From Kangiella sp. HD9-110m-PIT-SAG07 (GTDB taxonomy: Bacteria > Pseudomonadota > Gammaproteobacteria > Enterobacterales > Kangiellaceae): a DNA stretch of 57,972 nucleotides. Position 1 is the first letter of the stretch; each line of letters starts with the position of its first letter. Of this stretch, positions 1-8,214 are shown piece by piece. The position numbers and the translations under genes were made by a program. The stretch lies in NCBI GenBank assembly GCA_003370465.1, contig QQTG01000010.1, forward strand, positions 1 to 57,972, in the 5' to 3' direction. Under the pieces are notes generated by a model, which searched no databases, had not been told where the DNA came from, and was given only the letters and a program-made list of their open reading frames with translations.

Positions 1-47
1 GTTTCAATCGTTTCCCACATACGCATTTCTGTGCCTTCCGGCTCCAG
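1..47 (-). pseudogene. acnD: short antisense fragment resembling AcnD (2-methylisocitrate dehydratase)
   Basis: The first ~47 bases, read on the minus strand, give LEPEGTEMRMWETIE. From memory this resembles the conserved AcnD segment that precedes the QPLIIIAGADYGQGSS region. In methylcitrate operons acnD normally lies directly upstream of prpF on the same strand; here the piece is inverted and abuts the prpF 3' end. With only about 15 residues the call is weak, and the inversion may be a contig-edge chimera and not a real genomic join. Confidence 0.35.
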
Positions 48-241
48 GCATGGTAGTGAACTTAGCCGCGGGTGGCGGCGATCGCCAAAGTGTGGTCTTT
101 GGACATCCGTCAGGCACCTTAAAAGTCGGCGCCGAAACGGAACTACAAAACGACCAATGGATCGCCAAAAAAGTATTCATGAGCCGAAGTACTAGAATCT
201 TAATGGAAGGCTGGGTACGAGTACCCGAGGATTGTTTCTAG
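2..241 (+). CDS. prpF: PrpF, 2-methylaconitate cis-trans isomerase, C-terminal part only
   Basis: From about base 38 the frame reads PGMVVNLAAGGG, then FGHPSGTLKVGAE, then MSRSTRILMEGWVRVPEDCF before the stop at 239-241. These are the conserved C-terminal blocks of PrpF, which works with AcnD in the AcnD-type methylcitrate cycle by isomerising 2-methylaconitate. Full-length PrpF is about 390 residues, so only the last ~68 are present. The frame stays open to base 2, but the first ~12 codons do not look like PrpF and instead read as AcnD on the other strand. The gene is cut by the window edge or by a rearrangement. The family call is solid; the true 5' boundary is unknown. Confidence 0.75.
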   Translation, partial: FQSFPTYAFLCLPAPGMVVNLAAGGGDRQSVVFGHPSGTLKVGAETELQNDQWIAKKVFMSRSTRILMEGWVRVPEDCF

Positions 242-251
242 CTCTCCTTTT

Positions 252-353
252 GTCATACCGCGGCTAGACCGCGGGGAGCGGTTTGAACAGCGAAGCTGGC
301 CCCAAGTGAAATATAGCAGACCGAAGGAAATCCCTTTAGGGAGATGTGGTTCA
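252..353. repeat. dispersed intergenic repeat, copy A
   Basis: This stretch carries GTCATACCGCG (252-262), a CCGCGG-ctaga-CCGCGG pair (258-263 and 269-274), and GACCGAAGGA (319-328) followed by CCCTTT and GTGGT. The same words occur at 3262-3312: GTCATACCGCG there is inverted (3302-3312 reads CGCGGTATGAC), while GACCGAAGGA (3278-3287) is direct. This looks like two copies of a REP-like element. The copies bracket the AT-rich accessory block. No gene is visible in 242-397. Confidence 0.5.
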
Positions 354-397
354 TAATCTAGAGTCTTTCTAATAGTCGCATCCAACTGTGGTTTTTA

Positions 398-532
398 ATG
401 CTTGATATTATAAATCTCGGTCAATTCTATCAGTTGACCTCCAAACTCGCCGAACGAAGCCATAGCAGTACTCTTATTGAAAAAGTTTTAGGATTAAACG
501 CTTATAACTTGATGGAGGAAGTGTGGAAGTAG
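398..532 (+). pseudogene. possible C-terminal remnant of an M19 (membrane/renal) dipeptidase
   Basis: A 44-codon frame ending in TAG reads QFYQLTSKLAERSHSS, then TLIEKVLGLNAYNLMEEVWK. This matches the usual end of M19 dipeptidases: a leucine-rich helix, a 'GYSEEDIxKILGxN' motif and a terminal EVW. A stop lies in frame at 359-361, so no catalytic part precedes it, and there is no ribosome binding site. I read it as the 3' stub of a gene mostly lost when the neighbouring cassette arrived. The assignment is by eye from a short segment; a free-standing small protein is the alternative. Confidence 0.4.
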
Positions 533-637
533 AGCTTATTAAATAACTGATATATAAGTCATATTTGCATTAAGGGGCATTTGTCATGTGGCTTTTTTTG
601 TGCGATAGTTCACAAAAAAATATTATAAGGAGTTAAA

Positions 638-1381
638 TTGAGTAATACAATTGAATCAATCCAAGATCTGCTTGAAGTGCTTAAGGATTATCAAGAAGAA
701 GGGGGGCAAACTCTATGGTACAGAGGACAGGCATCAGATGTTTGGGGGCTAATTCCTTACTACATGAGATTAGACAATGCTCCTCCAGAAACTACTCTTT
801 TAAAAAGATTTAAACAAAGTGCTGCAATGCTTATAGACACTTCTCCCAATGAATCTTTTGATTGGCTATTTTTAATGCAACATTATGGTGTCCCAACTAG
901 ACTACTAGACTGGAGTGAAAGCCCATTAGTTGCCTTATACTTTGCTGTTGAGAATCTGGAGCAGCATGGTGATAAAGATGGTGCGTTATGGCTTCTTCAC
1001 CCTTCAGAATTAAATAAAAATGCTAATATAAATAATAAAGAGGAAGATGGGTATATCCCATCTTTTGAAGATGAGGAGCTGAAAAATTACTCAATAGAAA
1101 GTTTAGGATCTAATGCAAGGGTTCAGTTATTGCCTGTTGCAACTATAGCCACGCGAAATAATACAAGAATACAAGCGCAGTCAGGCGTTTTCACTATTCA
1201 TCACCACGAAAGAGTTGCGATAGAAGAAATTGGTGATAACTCACACTCAGTAAAATTGGTTATTCCCAAAGAGTCAAAAGAAAAAATCAAAAATCAACTT
1301 AAAATTCTAGGGTTTTCTAAGTTTCAGCTTTTCCCAGAACTTTCCAGTATCGGGGATATAATTAAGGAGGGATTAGTATGA
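638..1381 (+). CDS. FRG domain-containing protein
   Basis: This 247-residue protein has the FRG-domain signature (the family is named for a conserved Phe/Tyr-Arg-Gly): LWYRGQ near residue 27, then LMQHYGVPTRLLDWSESPLV around residues 79-98, then ALYFAVEN. Its biochemical function is unknown. Such proteins occur patchily and often near restriction or defence genes. The start is TTG with AAGGAG at 627-632, five bases upstream. The stop overlaps the ATG of the DUF262 gene (ATGA), so the two are translationally coupled. The coding sequence is visibly AT-richer than the genes to the right, consistent with horizontal transfer. Family call good; function open. Confidence 0.85.
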   Translation: MSNTIESIQDLLEVLKDYQEEGGQTLWYRGQASDVWGLIPYYMRLDNAPPETTLLKRFKQSAAMLIDTSPNESFDWLFLMQHYGVPTRLLDWSESPLVALYFAVENLEQHGDKDGALWLLHPSELNKNANINNKEEDGYIPSFEDEELKNYSIESLGSNARVQLLPVATIATRNNTRIQAQSGVFTIHHHERVAIEEIGDNSHSVKLVIPKESKEKIKNQLKILGFSKFQLFPELSSIGDIIKEGLV

Positions 1382-2451
1382 GTTATATTGAAACATCGCC
1401 TATTAAGAATACAACTACAATGCTTATTTATGCTGAAAAGGATGAAATTAAACTTGATCCTCCATATCAAAGAATGGGAGGAGTCTGGACGCTAGAAAAA
1501 AGACAGTTATTAATTGACTCTATACTTAATGATTATGATATCCCCAAAATCTATTTCCATATATACAGTAGAGAAGAAAAGTCTGATACAGGTATCTCTT
1601 ACTCTGTAATTGATGGTCGTCAGAGACTGGAGACCATATGGCAATTTATTGAAGGTAAGTTTTCATTATCCAGTGACTTTGAATATCAAAAGGATCCAAG
1701 TATAGATTTGTCAGGTTTGGGTTATGAAGATATAGCAAAGGAACACCCAAGGGTTAGAATTCAGTTCGATTCTTTTGTATTACCAATTGTTGGTGTTAAT
1801 ACTGATGATTTAGAGTTAATTGAAGATATGTTCTCTCGTTTGAACGAAGCTGTGCCACTGAATGCAGCAGAAAAGAGGAATGCTTTTGGTGGAAACGTTG
1901 TCAGAGCAATTAGAGAAGTGGCAAGTCATAATTTTTTTACTGAAAACGTGAAATTTTCTAATAAAAGGTATCAGCACCTTGAAGTAGCAGCTAGAATTTT
2001 ATTGACAGAGAACAGTTTGAGAGGAAGTGAAAAACTAATAGATACAAAAAAAGTATATCTAGACAGGTTTGCAAAAGATTATAGGATGCCCAAGTCTCAA
2101 CTAAAAGAACTGGTAGAAAATGTAATAAATGTACTAGATATTATGTCTGAACGTTTTTTGCTAGGAGACGAGTTGCTAAGGGCTCAAGGTAATATGGTTT
2201 TATATTACTTGATTTTTAGAAAGGCCAGGGAGTTAGGACAAAATTCACGAGTAACAAGAAGAAAGCTTTTAAGTTTTAGGGCTGAGTTATCAGAAAATAG
2301 AAGGTTAGCTGAAGAAGATTACTCAAAATCAAGATATGAGTTACTAGAGTATGACCGTTTAAGTCAGCAAGGAACTAACGATTCTTCGAATATCAGGGAG
2401 CGCTTTAGAATACTATCAGAACACCTTGAACTTATGGATTCAAGCATATAA
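1378..2451 (+). CDS. DUF262 (GmrSD/SspE N-domain-like) protein
   Basis: The protein (357 residues) shows the DUF262 plan: YQRMGGVW near residue 30, RQLLIDSILNDYDIPKIYF around 42-61, and a DGRQRLETI motif near residue 79. The DGQQR-type motif is the nucleotide-binding signature of ParB-like DUF262 domains in GmrSD and SspE. The remainder (about residues 150-357) is helical, and I see no HNH/DUF1524 nuclease motif, so unlike GmrD or SspE this protein may sense or hydrolyse a nucleotide without cutting DNA itself. It overlaps the FRG gene by four bases. One hand-counted line (1381-1440) has 17 G/C in 60 against 31 in 60 at 6061-6120. Best read as part of an acquired accessory or defence unit. 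Confidence 0.85.
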   Translation: MSYIETSPIKNTTTMLIYAEKDEIKLDPPYQRMGGVWTLEKRQLLIDSILNDYDIPKIYFHIYSREEKSDTGISYSVIDGRQRLETIWQFIEGKFSLSSDFEYQKDPSIDLSGLGYEDIAKEHPRVRIQFDSFVLPIVGVNTDDLELIEDMFSRLNEAVPLNAAEKRNAFGGNVVRAIREVASHNFFTENVKFSNKRYQHLEVAARILLTENSLRGSEKLIDTKKVYLDRFAKDYRMPKSQLKELVENVINVLDIMSERFLLGDELLRAQGNMVLYYLIFRKARELGQNSRVTRRKLLSFRAELSENRRLAEEDYSKSRYELLEYDRLSQQGTNDSSNIRERFRILSEHLELMDSSI

Positions 2452-2510
2452 AAGAAACTAATAAAAAATAAATGGATTCAGAGTACAATTAATTTAATAA
2501 GGATATAACC

Positions 2511-3224
2511 TTGCGAAAAGAAAAATGGACTAAACGTTGGTTGGTAATTCTTGCAGGGATGATTGCTCCTTACTTTTACCTTGTGGGTTGGCAGTATTCA
2601 CATACGTTTTATAGTGAGTTTGGAGTAGACCAAGCAATTTCTAGTGCTTCTTTTCATGAATATATTGCTCTTGGAGTGCAAAAGACTGGTGAGTTTATTC
2701 TACTGGGCTTTTTATGGCTGATTGATAGGAGCTGGCAGTTTTATGTGATTACACTTGTTTTATTGGTTGTTTTTATCACTGCCTATATTTTCTTTGATAA
2801 TGCGGTTAGATCTACTAAAGAAAAAGACCCCAAAAATAAAATTAGACTGTGGCTTCGGAGAAATCTGAAGAATAAAAAGTTTGAATATACTGTTCTGCCT
2901 ATGCTTACAGCAGGTATTTTGACTACTACTTTTGCTGTTATTGTTTACACTGCACTAGTCGCTTCTACTATTAGCTTAGTTGGATATCGGTTTGCTAAAT
3001 ACTCTGTAGATACTAAAAAGGCGAGTTATACAGCCTGTAAACCTCAAATACCAAACTCCAAACACGATTGTACTTTTGTATATGACGACTCTGAATTAGT
3101 GTTGTCGGGCATGATGGTAGCTAGCAGCTCTTCAAGAATTAGTATTTACAATGGTCAGACGGAGACAATTGAGTTAAATGGTCATCGAATTGTTCATCAG
3201 TTTAAGGAAGACTTAAAAGAGTAG
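2511..3224 (+). CDS. membrane protein of unknown function, third gene of the FRG-DUF262 cassette
   Basis: I do not recognise this 237-residue protein. It has hydrophobic segments at about residues 10-28, 57-72, 76-95 and 128-158, with a basic stretch KNKIRLWLRRNLKNKK in between, followed by a non-hydrophobic tail of ~75 residues with two cysteines (ACKPQIPNSKHDCTF). It starts at TTG with AAGGA eight bases upstream and follows the DUF262 gene by 59 bases on the same strand, in the same AT-rich composition. A membrane partner beside sensor-like proteins is common in abortive-infection systems, so a membrane effector role is possible, but that is inference. Confidence 0.7.
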   Translation: MRKEKWTKRWLVILAGMIAPYFYLVGWQYSHTFYSEFGVDQAISSASFHEYIALGVQKTGEFILLGFLWLIDRSWQFYVITLVLLVVFITAYIFFDNAVRSTKEKDPKNKIRLWLRRNLKNKKFEYTVLPMLTAGILTTTFAVIVYTALVASTISLVGYRFAKYSVDTKKASYTACKPQIPNSKHDCTFVYDDSELVLSGMMVASSSSRISIYNGQTETIELNGHRIVHQFKEDLKE

Positions 3225-3261
3225 GGTGTGTCTTGACGGAACATGTAGGTTAAAAGTCGCT

Positions 3262-3312
3262 GGATACCGCGATAAGCGACCGAAGGAGGTACCTTTGGTG
3301 ACGCGGTATGAC
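3262..3312. repeat. dispersed intergenic repeat, copy B, with inverted arms
   Basis: The arms ATACCGCG (3264-3271) and CGCGGTAT (3302-3309) are a perfect 8-bp inverted repeat enclosing GACCGAAGGA (3278-3287) and CCTTTGG. The element shares an 11-base word, in opposite orientation, with copy A at 252-262. It marks the right edge of the AT-rich cassette. Confidence 0.55.
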
Positions 3313-3382
3313 GAGCAGTCGCTTTACTATGTGATAGTCTTATCTTTATACTGACTCTAAGCTTTTTAACCATGGAGTCAGT

Positions 3383-4426
3383 ATGTTTCGTCGTTACTTA
3401 GTTTTCCCTGCAGTGGTTTCTTCACTGCTGTTTGTATCAAGTTTGGCTTGTAGTTCGGTGGCGAGTGCTTCCGAAGCTGAAAAGCCTTCAGTTAAAGACA
3501 GTTCGTCTTTACCTTCATTATTAGAATTAGAGTCTTTTGAGGTTGAGTGGGGCGGTCGTCCGCGTGATCCTGCGGTGGCGCCTGATGGTATGGTGTGGTT
3601 TTGTGGGCAGGCGGGGAACTATATTGCTCGTTTAAACCCGGAGACTGGCGCTATGAAGCAGTTTTCCGTTCCTGAAGGCTCGCATCCGCATAATTTAATC
3701 GTGGCGAGTGATGGAGGCGTTTGGTACGCGGGTAATCAGAATGCTCATATCGGGCGTATCGATCCTGAAACTGGTGATATTAAGCAATTCCCGATGCCTG
3801 AGGAGATTACAGACCCGCATACGTTGGTGTTCGATTCTGATGAAAACATTTGGTTTACCGCGCAGCACTCGAACGCCATTGGTCATTTAGACACTGAAAG
3901 CGGTAAGGTGCGTTTCGTGACAGCTTCTGAGAAAGGTTCTCGCCCCTACGGTATTAAGTTAGATTCTAATGGTACGCCATGGAGCGTCTTAGTCGGTACC
4001 AATAAGTTGGGTGTGGTCGATACCGATAGCTTTACTTTACAAGAAATCGATATTCCTCGTGAGGATGCGCGTCCGCGTCGTATTGAAATTACTTCTGATA
4101 ACAATATCTGGTACGTGGATTTTAACGATGGTTATTTAGGCCAATACAATCCTGAGACCGAGCAGTTCGAGGAGTGGTTGATGCCTGAAGGTCATGATAG
4201 CCAACCTTATGGTACGGCTTTGGATAGCGAGGGGCGAATCTGGATTGGTGAAACAGGGCCTTATCCAAACGTTATGATTGGTTTCGATAGCGACTCACAA
4301 GAGTTCGTCAGTAAAACTATTATCGAGAGTGGCGGCTCAGTTCGTCATATGTACTATGATAATGAGAAAGACGTTTTTTGGTTTGGTGTGGACAATGGGT
4401 TTATTGTTAAAGGCAAGCCAAATTAA
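3383..4426 (+). CDS. secreted virginiamycin B lyase (Vgb)-like beta-propeller protein
   Basis: The protein has 347 residues with a signal peptide (residues 1-30, cleavage around ASA). The rest is a series of ~42-residue blades of the type 'D..G.vWf....n.IgrldpetG....f..p......p......', e.g. APDGMVWFCGQAGNYIARLN and DSDENIWFTAQHSNAIGHLD. This is the streptogramin lyase/NHL-like propeller fold. True Vgb linearises streptogramin B antibiotics; most chromosomal homologues of this kind are of unknown function, so I would not call it a resistance enzyme. GGAG lies five bases before the ATG. It stands alone, just right of repeat copy B, and GC rises again here. Confidence 0.75.
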   Translation: MFRRYLVFPAVVSSLLFVSSLACSSVASASEAEKPSVKDSSSLPSLLELESFEVEWGGRPRDPAVAPDGMVWFCGQAGNYIARLNPETGAMKQFSVPEGSHPHNLIVASDGGVWYAGNQNAHIGRIDPETGDIKQFPMPEEITDPHTLVFDSDENIWFTAQHSNAIGHLDTESGKVRFVTASEKGSRPYGIKLDSNGTPWSVLVGTNKLGVVDTDSFTLQEIDIPREDARPRRIEITSDNNIWYVDFNDGYLGQYNPETEQFEEWLMPEGHDSQPYGTALDSEGRIWIGETGPYPNVMIGFDSDSQEFVSKTIIESGGSVRHMYYDNEKDVFWFGVDNGFIVKGKPN

Positions 4427-4456
4427 TCCTTTAAGGTTACTTAGCTAATAAACTTG

Positions 4457-4479
4457 ATCCTGCGGTTCAGCCGCAGGAT
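4457..4479. terminator. hairpin between convergent genes
   Basis: ATCCTGCGG and CCGCAGGAT form a perfect 9-bp stem with a TTCAG loop between the Vgb-like gene and the oppositely oriented oxidoreductase. It lacks a clear U-tract on either strand, so it may be a terminator or REP-like hairpin. Confidence 0.4.
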
Positions 4480-4525
4480 GCTCACTAATTCACTTGATGG
4501 GGCTAGACTGAAAGATTAACTCTAC

Positions 4526-5869
4526 CTATTCGCTTATTTCTTTCCACCAGTCTTTTAGCTCGTACCACCAGTAGCTGAGTTGTGCAGATGGTGGGCCAAA
4601 GGGGCCGCCATTCCAAGGTAGACCCCATGGCTGGAATTTTTTGTAGTGGGCATTTTCTTTGGTAATCGCTGCGGCGATAATTTCGCCTGCGGCTGTGGTC
4701 GGCGCGACGCCGTGTCCACCGAATCCAATGTTGTACCAGACGCTAGGTGCGACTTCGCCAATTTGTGCCATATGGTGCCTTGCGTAGGCCATCCAGCCTT
4801 GCCAGTCGTATTCAATGTTCACGCCTTCAAGCTGAGGGTAAACTTTTAGCATGTCACGCTTTAAAATATGGTTTAAATCTTTGGGCTTTTTAGTATTGGC
4901 GTTAATTCGTCCGCCCCAAAGGATTCTGCTATCTTTTAGCGGACGGTAGTAATCGAAAGCAAAGCGAGTGTCGTAAATGGCCGCTTGAGTATTAATTGCT
5001 TTATGTAAGTGCTCGCCCAGAGGTTCGGTCGCCATGACATAAGTGGCGATGGGTAGTACTGAACGAGATACTGGCTTGCACAAATCACCAATATAGCCCC
5101 CGCCACAAAGCACGATGTTTTTGGCTTTTATGTTGCCTTTTGCCGTTTTTACTTTTTTGGTGGTACTTTGATAGTCAATGTCTTTGACTTCGCAGTTTTG
5201 GTAAATTTTGACGCCTTGTTTTTGCAACTCCTTGGCAATACCTAACGCATAGTTAAGAGGGTGGAAGTGCATGGCGTTGGGTTCGTATAAAGCGCCATGG
5301 TAACGGTCGGTTTTCAATATCTCTCTAAATTCTTCGGGAGGAATATAGTCCCAGTCAATCTCCATGGTGTCACGCATGAAGGCTTGTTCATCGTGTAAAA
5401 GCTGCTGGTCTTTAAACCAATTTGCCCAAAGTACGCCTTTATCGACTAAGTCGCAGTTTATGGTGTATTGAACCACACGCCGTCGAATTAGACTGACTGC
5501 TGCGTTGGTGAATTGATAAAGCTCTTTTGCGTGTTCGATACCGACTTGTTTCACCAATGCTTTGGGGCCTAAAGAATAGCCGCCAAATACTAAGCCTCCA
5601 TTCCGCCCAGAACAGCCGTAACCAACGGCATGTTTCTCTACGATAGCAATATTCTTATGGCCGCGCTCAACCAGCCCTAGCGCAGTCATTAAACCGGCAT
5701 AACCTCCACCGACAATACAGGTTTCGACGCTTAGGTTGTCCGGGAACGCTTCATCCGTTAACTCATGATTTTTCGTAGCCGCGTAATAGGTTTTTGGATA
5801 ACGGTTTTTTGAGGTGATAGCGTTTGGGTCTTGAGCCATACTATTTATAGTTGTTTGTTTTGTGAGCAT
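4526..5869 (-). CDS. FAD-dependent oxidoreductase, DAO/PuuB-OrdL type
   Basis: This is a D-amino-acid-oxidase-fold flavoenzyme of 447 residues. The dinucleotide site CIVGGGYAGLMTALGL is near residue 51, and YGCSGRNGGLVFGG near residue 83 is the typical flavin-proximal block of gamma-glutamylputrescine oxidoreductase-like proteins. A second nucleotide-contact motif, IVLCGGGYIGDL, lies near residue 252, and IGFGGHGVAPTTAAGE near residue 382 completes FAD binding. It likely oxidises an amine such as gamma-glutamylputrescine or a secondary amino acid; the substrate cannot be read from the sequence. Neither the first ATG nor a second ATG ten codons in (5839) has a good ribosome binding site. It is divergent from prpD. 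Confidence 0.8.
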   Translation of the reverse strand: MLTKQTTINSMAQDPNAITSKNRYPKTYYAATKNHELTDEAFPDNLSVETCIVGGGYAGLMTALGLVERGHKNIAIVEKHAVGYGCSGRNGGLVFGGYSLGPKALVKQVGIEHAKELYQFTNAAVSLIRRRVVQYTINCDLVDKGVLWANWFKDQQLLHDEQAFMRDTMEIDWDYIPPEEFREILKTDRYHGALYEPNAMHFHPLNYALGIAKELQKQGVKIYQNCEVKDIDYQSTTKKVKTAKGNIKAKNIVLCGGGYIGDLCKPVSRSVLPIATYVMATEPLGEHLHKAINTQAAIYDTRFAFDYYRPLKDSRILWGGRINANTKKPKDLNHILKRDMLKVYPQLEGVNIEYDWQGWMAYARHHMAQIGEVAPSVWYNIGFGGHGVAPTTAAGEIIAAAITKENAHYKKFQPWGLPWNGGPFGPPSAQLSYWWYELKDWWKEISE

Positions 5870-6025
5870 TATTGTGTCTGATTTTTACACAAGTTGGAAG
5901 TGGGGCGAGCGCAAGCTATGGTTGATGTTTTGTGAAACTTAACATTTCAAACTTGATAAGGCCTTTAGCGGGCTTTATGGTGAAGTATAAGGTACGAGCT
6001 ATTGACCATATCAAAGGAGCAAAGC

Positions 6026-7471
6026 ATGTCGAGCAATGTTGAATCGAATATTCGTCCCGAACCTGATCCAGAGTTGGTTCGAATCGCTGAGTATGTCGCT
6101 GATTACCGGGTTGAGAGCCATGATGCGATAGAGACGGCACGGTATTGTTTAATGGACACGTTGGGGTGTGGCTTATTAGCGCTCCGCTATCCAGAGTGTG
6201 CCAAGCATTTAGGGCCGTTGGCTCCCGGAACGATTGTGCCAAACGGAGCTCGTGTGCCCGGCACTCAGTTTGAAATGGATCCGATTAAAGCCGCATTCGA
6301 TATCGGTTGCATGATTCGTTGGCTCGATTATAACGATACGTGGTTAGCTGCCGAGTGGGGACATCCTTCTGATAACCTTGGGGCCATTCTTGCCGTGGCT
6401 GATTATCTAAGCCGCCAGTCTATTGCCGAAGGTTATGTGCCTTTAACCATGAAAAATGTGTTGGAGGCGATGGTTAAAGCTCATGAAATCCAAGGCGTGT
6501 TAGCGCTAGATAATAGTTTTAACCGCGTTGGTTTAGATCACGTAATCTTAGTAAAAGTCGCTTCTACGGCTGTGGTGACGGAGATGATGGGTGGTAGTCG
6601 TGACGATATTATCGATGCTGTTTCGCAAGCTTTTGTCGATGGTCAGTCGTTACGAACTTATCGCCATACGCCAAATACTGGTTCTAGAAAGTCTTGGGCT
6701 GCTGGCGACGCGACATCACGCGCAGTTCGATTGGCGATGGTGACGTTAACTGGCGAAATGGGTTATCCCAGTGCTTTAACTGCCAAGACATGGGGTTTTT
6801 ATGATGTTTCCTTTGATGGGAAACCCTTTAGTTTTCAGCGCGATTTCGGCACTTACGTTATGGAAAATATCTTGTTCAAGATTTCCTACCCCGCAGAATT
6901 CCATGGGCAGACAGCAGTCGAAGCGTCGATTGAATTACACGATAGTGTGGCGTCTAAGTTGGATGAAATAGAGCGTATCGAGCTAACGACTCACGAGTCA
7001 GCCATTCGAATTATTTCGAAGGAGGGCGCGCTGCATAATCCTGCGGATCGCGATCATTGTATTCAGTATATGGTGGCTTGCGGTTTATTGTATGGAGAAT
7101 TAAACGCTGACCATTACGAAGACAGTGTGGCGAAAGATCCGCGCATTGATCAGTTACGTGACAAAATGGTGTTGACGGAAAACAAAGAGTGGTCTAAAGA
7201 TTATCACGAGCCAAGCAAGCGCAGCATTGCTAATGCCGTACAGGTGTTTTTTAAGGACGGAAGTTCAACCGATAAAGTCACTGTTGAATATCCGCTGGGA
7301 CACCGCCGCCGTAGAGACGAAGGAATACCTGTTTTAGTGGAGAAGTTTAAAAATAATGTTTTTACTCGATACCCGAAACGTCATGGAGAAGAGATTATCG
7401 ATTTGTGTTTGGATGAAGAAGCTCTAATGGAAATGCCGGTTAATGAGTTTATGAATTTAATGATTATATAG
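6026..7471 (+). CDS. prpD: PrpD, 2-methylcitrate dehydratase
   Basis: This cytosolic enzyme of the methylcitrate cycle dehydrates 2-methylcitrate (from propionyl-CoA plus oxaloacetate) to 2-methylaconitate. The 481-residue sequence is close to E. coli PrpD throughout: [76 protein letters not shown] and the end MPVNEF. The ATG at 6026 is chosen because AAGGAG sits at 6014-6019; an upstream TTG at 6002 has no such site. The window also holds pieces of prpF/acnD, which encode the alternative route for the same step. No prpB or prpC is present here, so the cycle must be completed outside the window. Confidence 0.95.
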   Translation: MSSNVESNIRPEPDPELVRIAEYVADYRVESHDAIETARYCLMDTLGCGLLALRYPECAKHLGPLAPGTIVPNGARVPGTQFEMDPIKAAFDIGCMIRWLDYNDTWLAAEWGHPSDNLGAILAVADYLSRQSIAEGYVPLTMKNVLEAMVKAHEIQGVLALDNSFNRVGLDHVILVKVASTAVVTEMMGGSRDDIIDAVSQAFVDGQSLRTYRHTPNTGSRKSWAAGDATSRAVRLAMVTLTGEMGYPSALTAKTWGFYDVSFDGKPFSFQRDFGTYVMENILFKISYPAEFHGQTAVEASIELHDSVASKLDEIERIELTTHESAIRIISKEGALHNPADRDHCIQYMVACGLLYGELNADHYEDSVAKDPRIDQLRDKMVLTENKEWSKDYHEPSKRSIANAVQVFFKDGSSTDKVTVEYPLGHRRRRDEGIPVLVEKFKNNVFTRYPKRHGEEIIDLCLDEEALMEMPVNEFMNLMII

Positions 7472-7566
7472 CCTTAATTTTAGACAATTTAATTCTAATC
7501 AATAGAGTTTCACCAAATATTGATATCGCCTGTGTCATAGTTAAATCAGATAACAGGAGGAATTAA

Positions 7567-8202
7567 ATGAACTTATCGGTTAGCGACATCCAGCAATTGG
7601 AACGCAAGTACAGACTGAACTTAATTAATAGTATTACTGGAGTGAAGCCTGCTAATCTAATTGGTACGGCTAACGCAGAGGGACAGAGCAATCTTGCTAT
7701 CTTTAGCTCTATTGTCCATCTTGGAAGCGACCCAGCGTTGATTGGTTTTATTACTCGACCAACAGACGGAGTCCCTCGTCATACTTATGAGAACATTCTT
7801 GAGAATCGTTATTTTACGGTGAACCATGTCCCAGCGAGTCATATCGAAAATGCTCACTATACTTCGACTAAGTTTCCGGGCGATGTTTCAGAGTTTTCAA
7901 AGTGTGGCTTTACTGAAGAGTACCTAGATGGGTTCAAAGCCCCATATGTAAAAGAGGCGACAACTAAAATTGGAGTTAAGTTCTGCCAACAGTTACCGAT
8001 TGAATTGAATGGTACCCGATTAATGGTGGGTGAAATTCAGACCATTATCGTGCCAGATGATGCGGTCAGTGATAAAGGGTATTTAGATTTGGAAAGCCAG
8101 AGTAATGTTGGGATTGGTGGGTTAAATCAATATTATCGCTTATCCAAAGAGGGGGAATTTCCTTATGCCCGACTGGGGGAAGAGCCTAGCTTCGAACGAT
8201 AA
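7567..8202 (+). CDS. flavin reductase-like (FMN-binding split barrel) protein
   Basis: The protein (211 residues) belongs to the flavin reductase/DIM6-NTAB family: NSITGVKPANLIGTANAEGQ near residue 20, NLAIFSSIVHLGSDPALIGF at about 41-60, and VNHVP near residue 88. Such proteins bind FMN in a split barrel and either reduce free flavin with NAD(P)H or act as small flavoenzymes. AGGAGG seven bases before the ATG gives strong initiation. It follows prpD on the same strand after 95 bases; a functional link to propionate metabolism is not evident. Confidence 0.8.
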   Translation: MNLSVSDIQQLERKYRLNLINSITGVKPANLIGTANAEGQSNLAIFSSIVHLGSDPALIGFITRPTDGVPRHTYENILENRYFTVNHVPASHIENAHYTSTKFPGDVSEFSKCGFTEEYLDGFKAPYVKEATTKIGVKFCQQLPIELNGTRLMVGEIQTIIVPDDAVSDKGYLDLESQSNVGIGGLNQYYRLSKEGEFPYARLGEEPSFER

Positions 8203-8214
8203 TCTATGTGCGGA

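Noticed and set aside
200..385. Minus-strand frame across the repeat copy A
   Set aside because: Lies on repeat DNA and the prpF 3' end; no recognisable protein.
3383..4426. Annotating the propeller as streptogramin resistance
   Set aside because: The fold is Vgb-like, but most chromosomal homologues have no shown lyase activity and no resistance context is present.
5916..6242. Minus-strand frame opposite the prpD start
   Set aside because: Antisense to a clear enzyme; no ribosome site; composition of a shadow frame.
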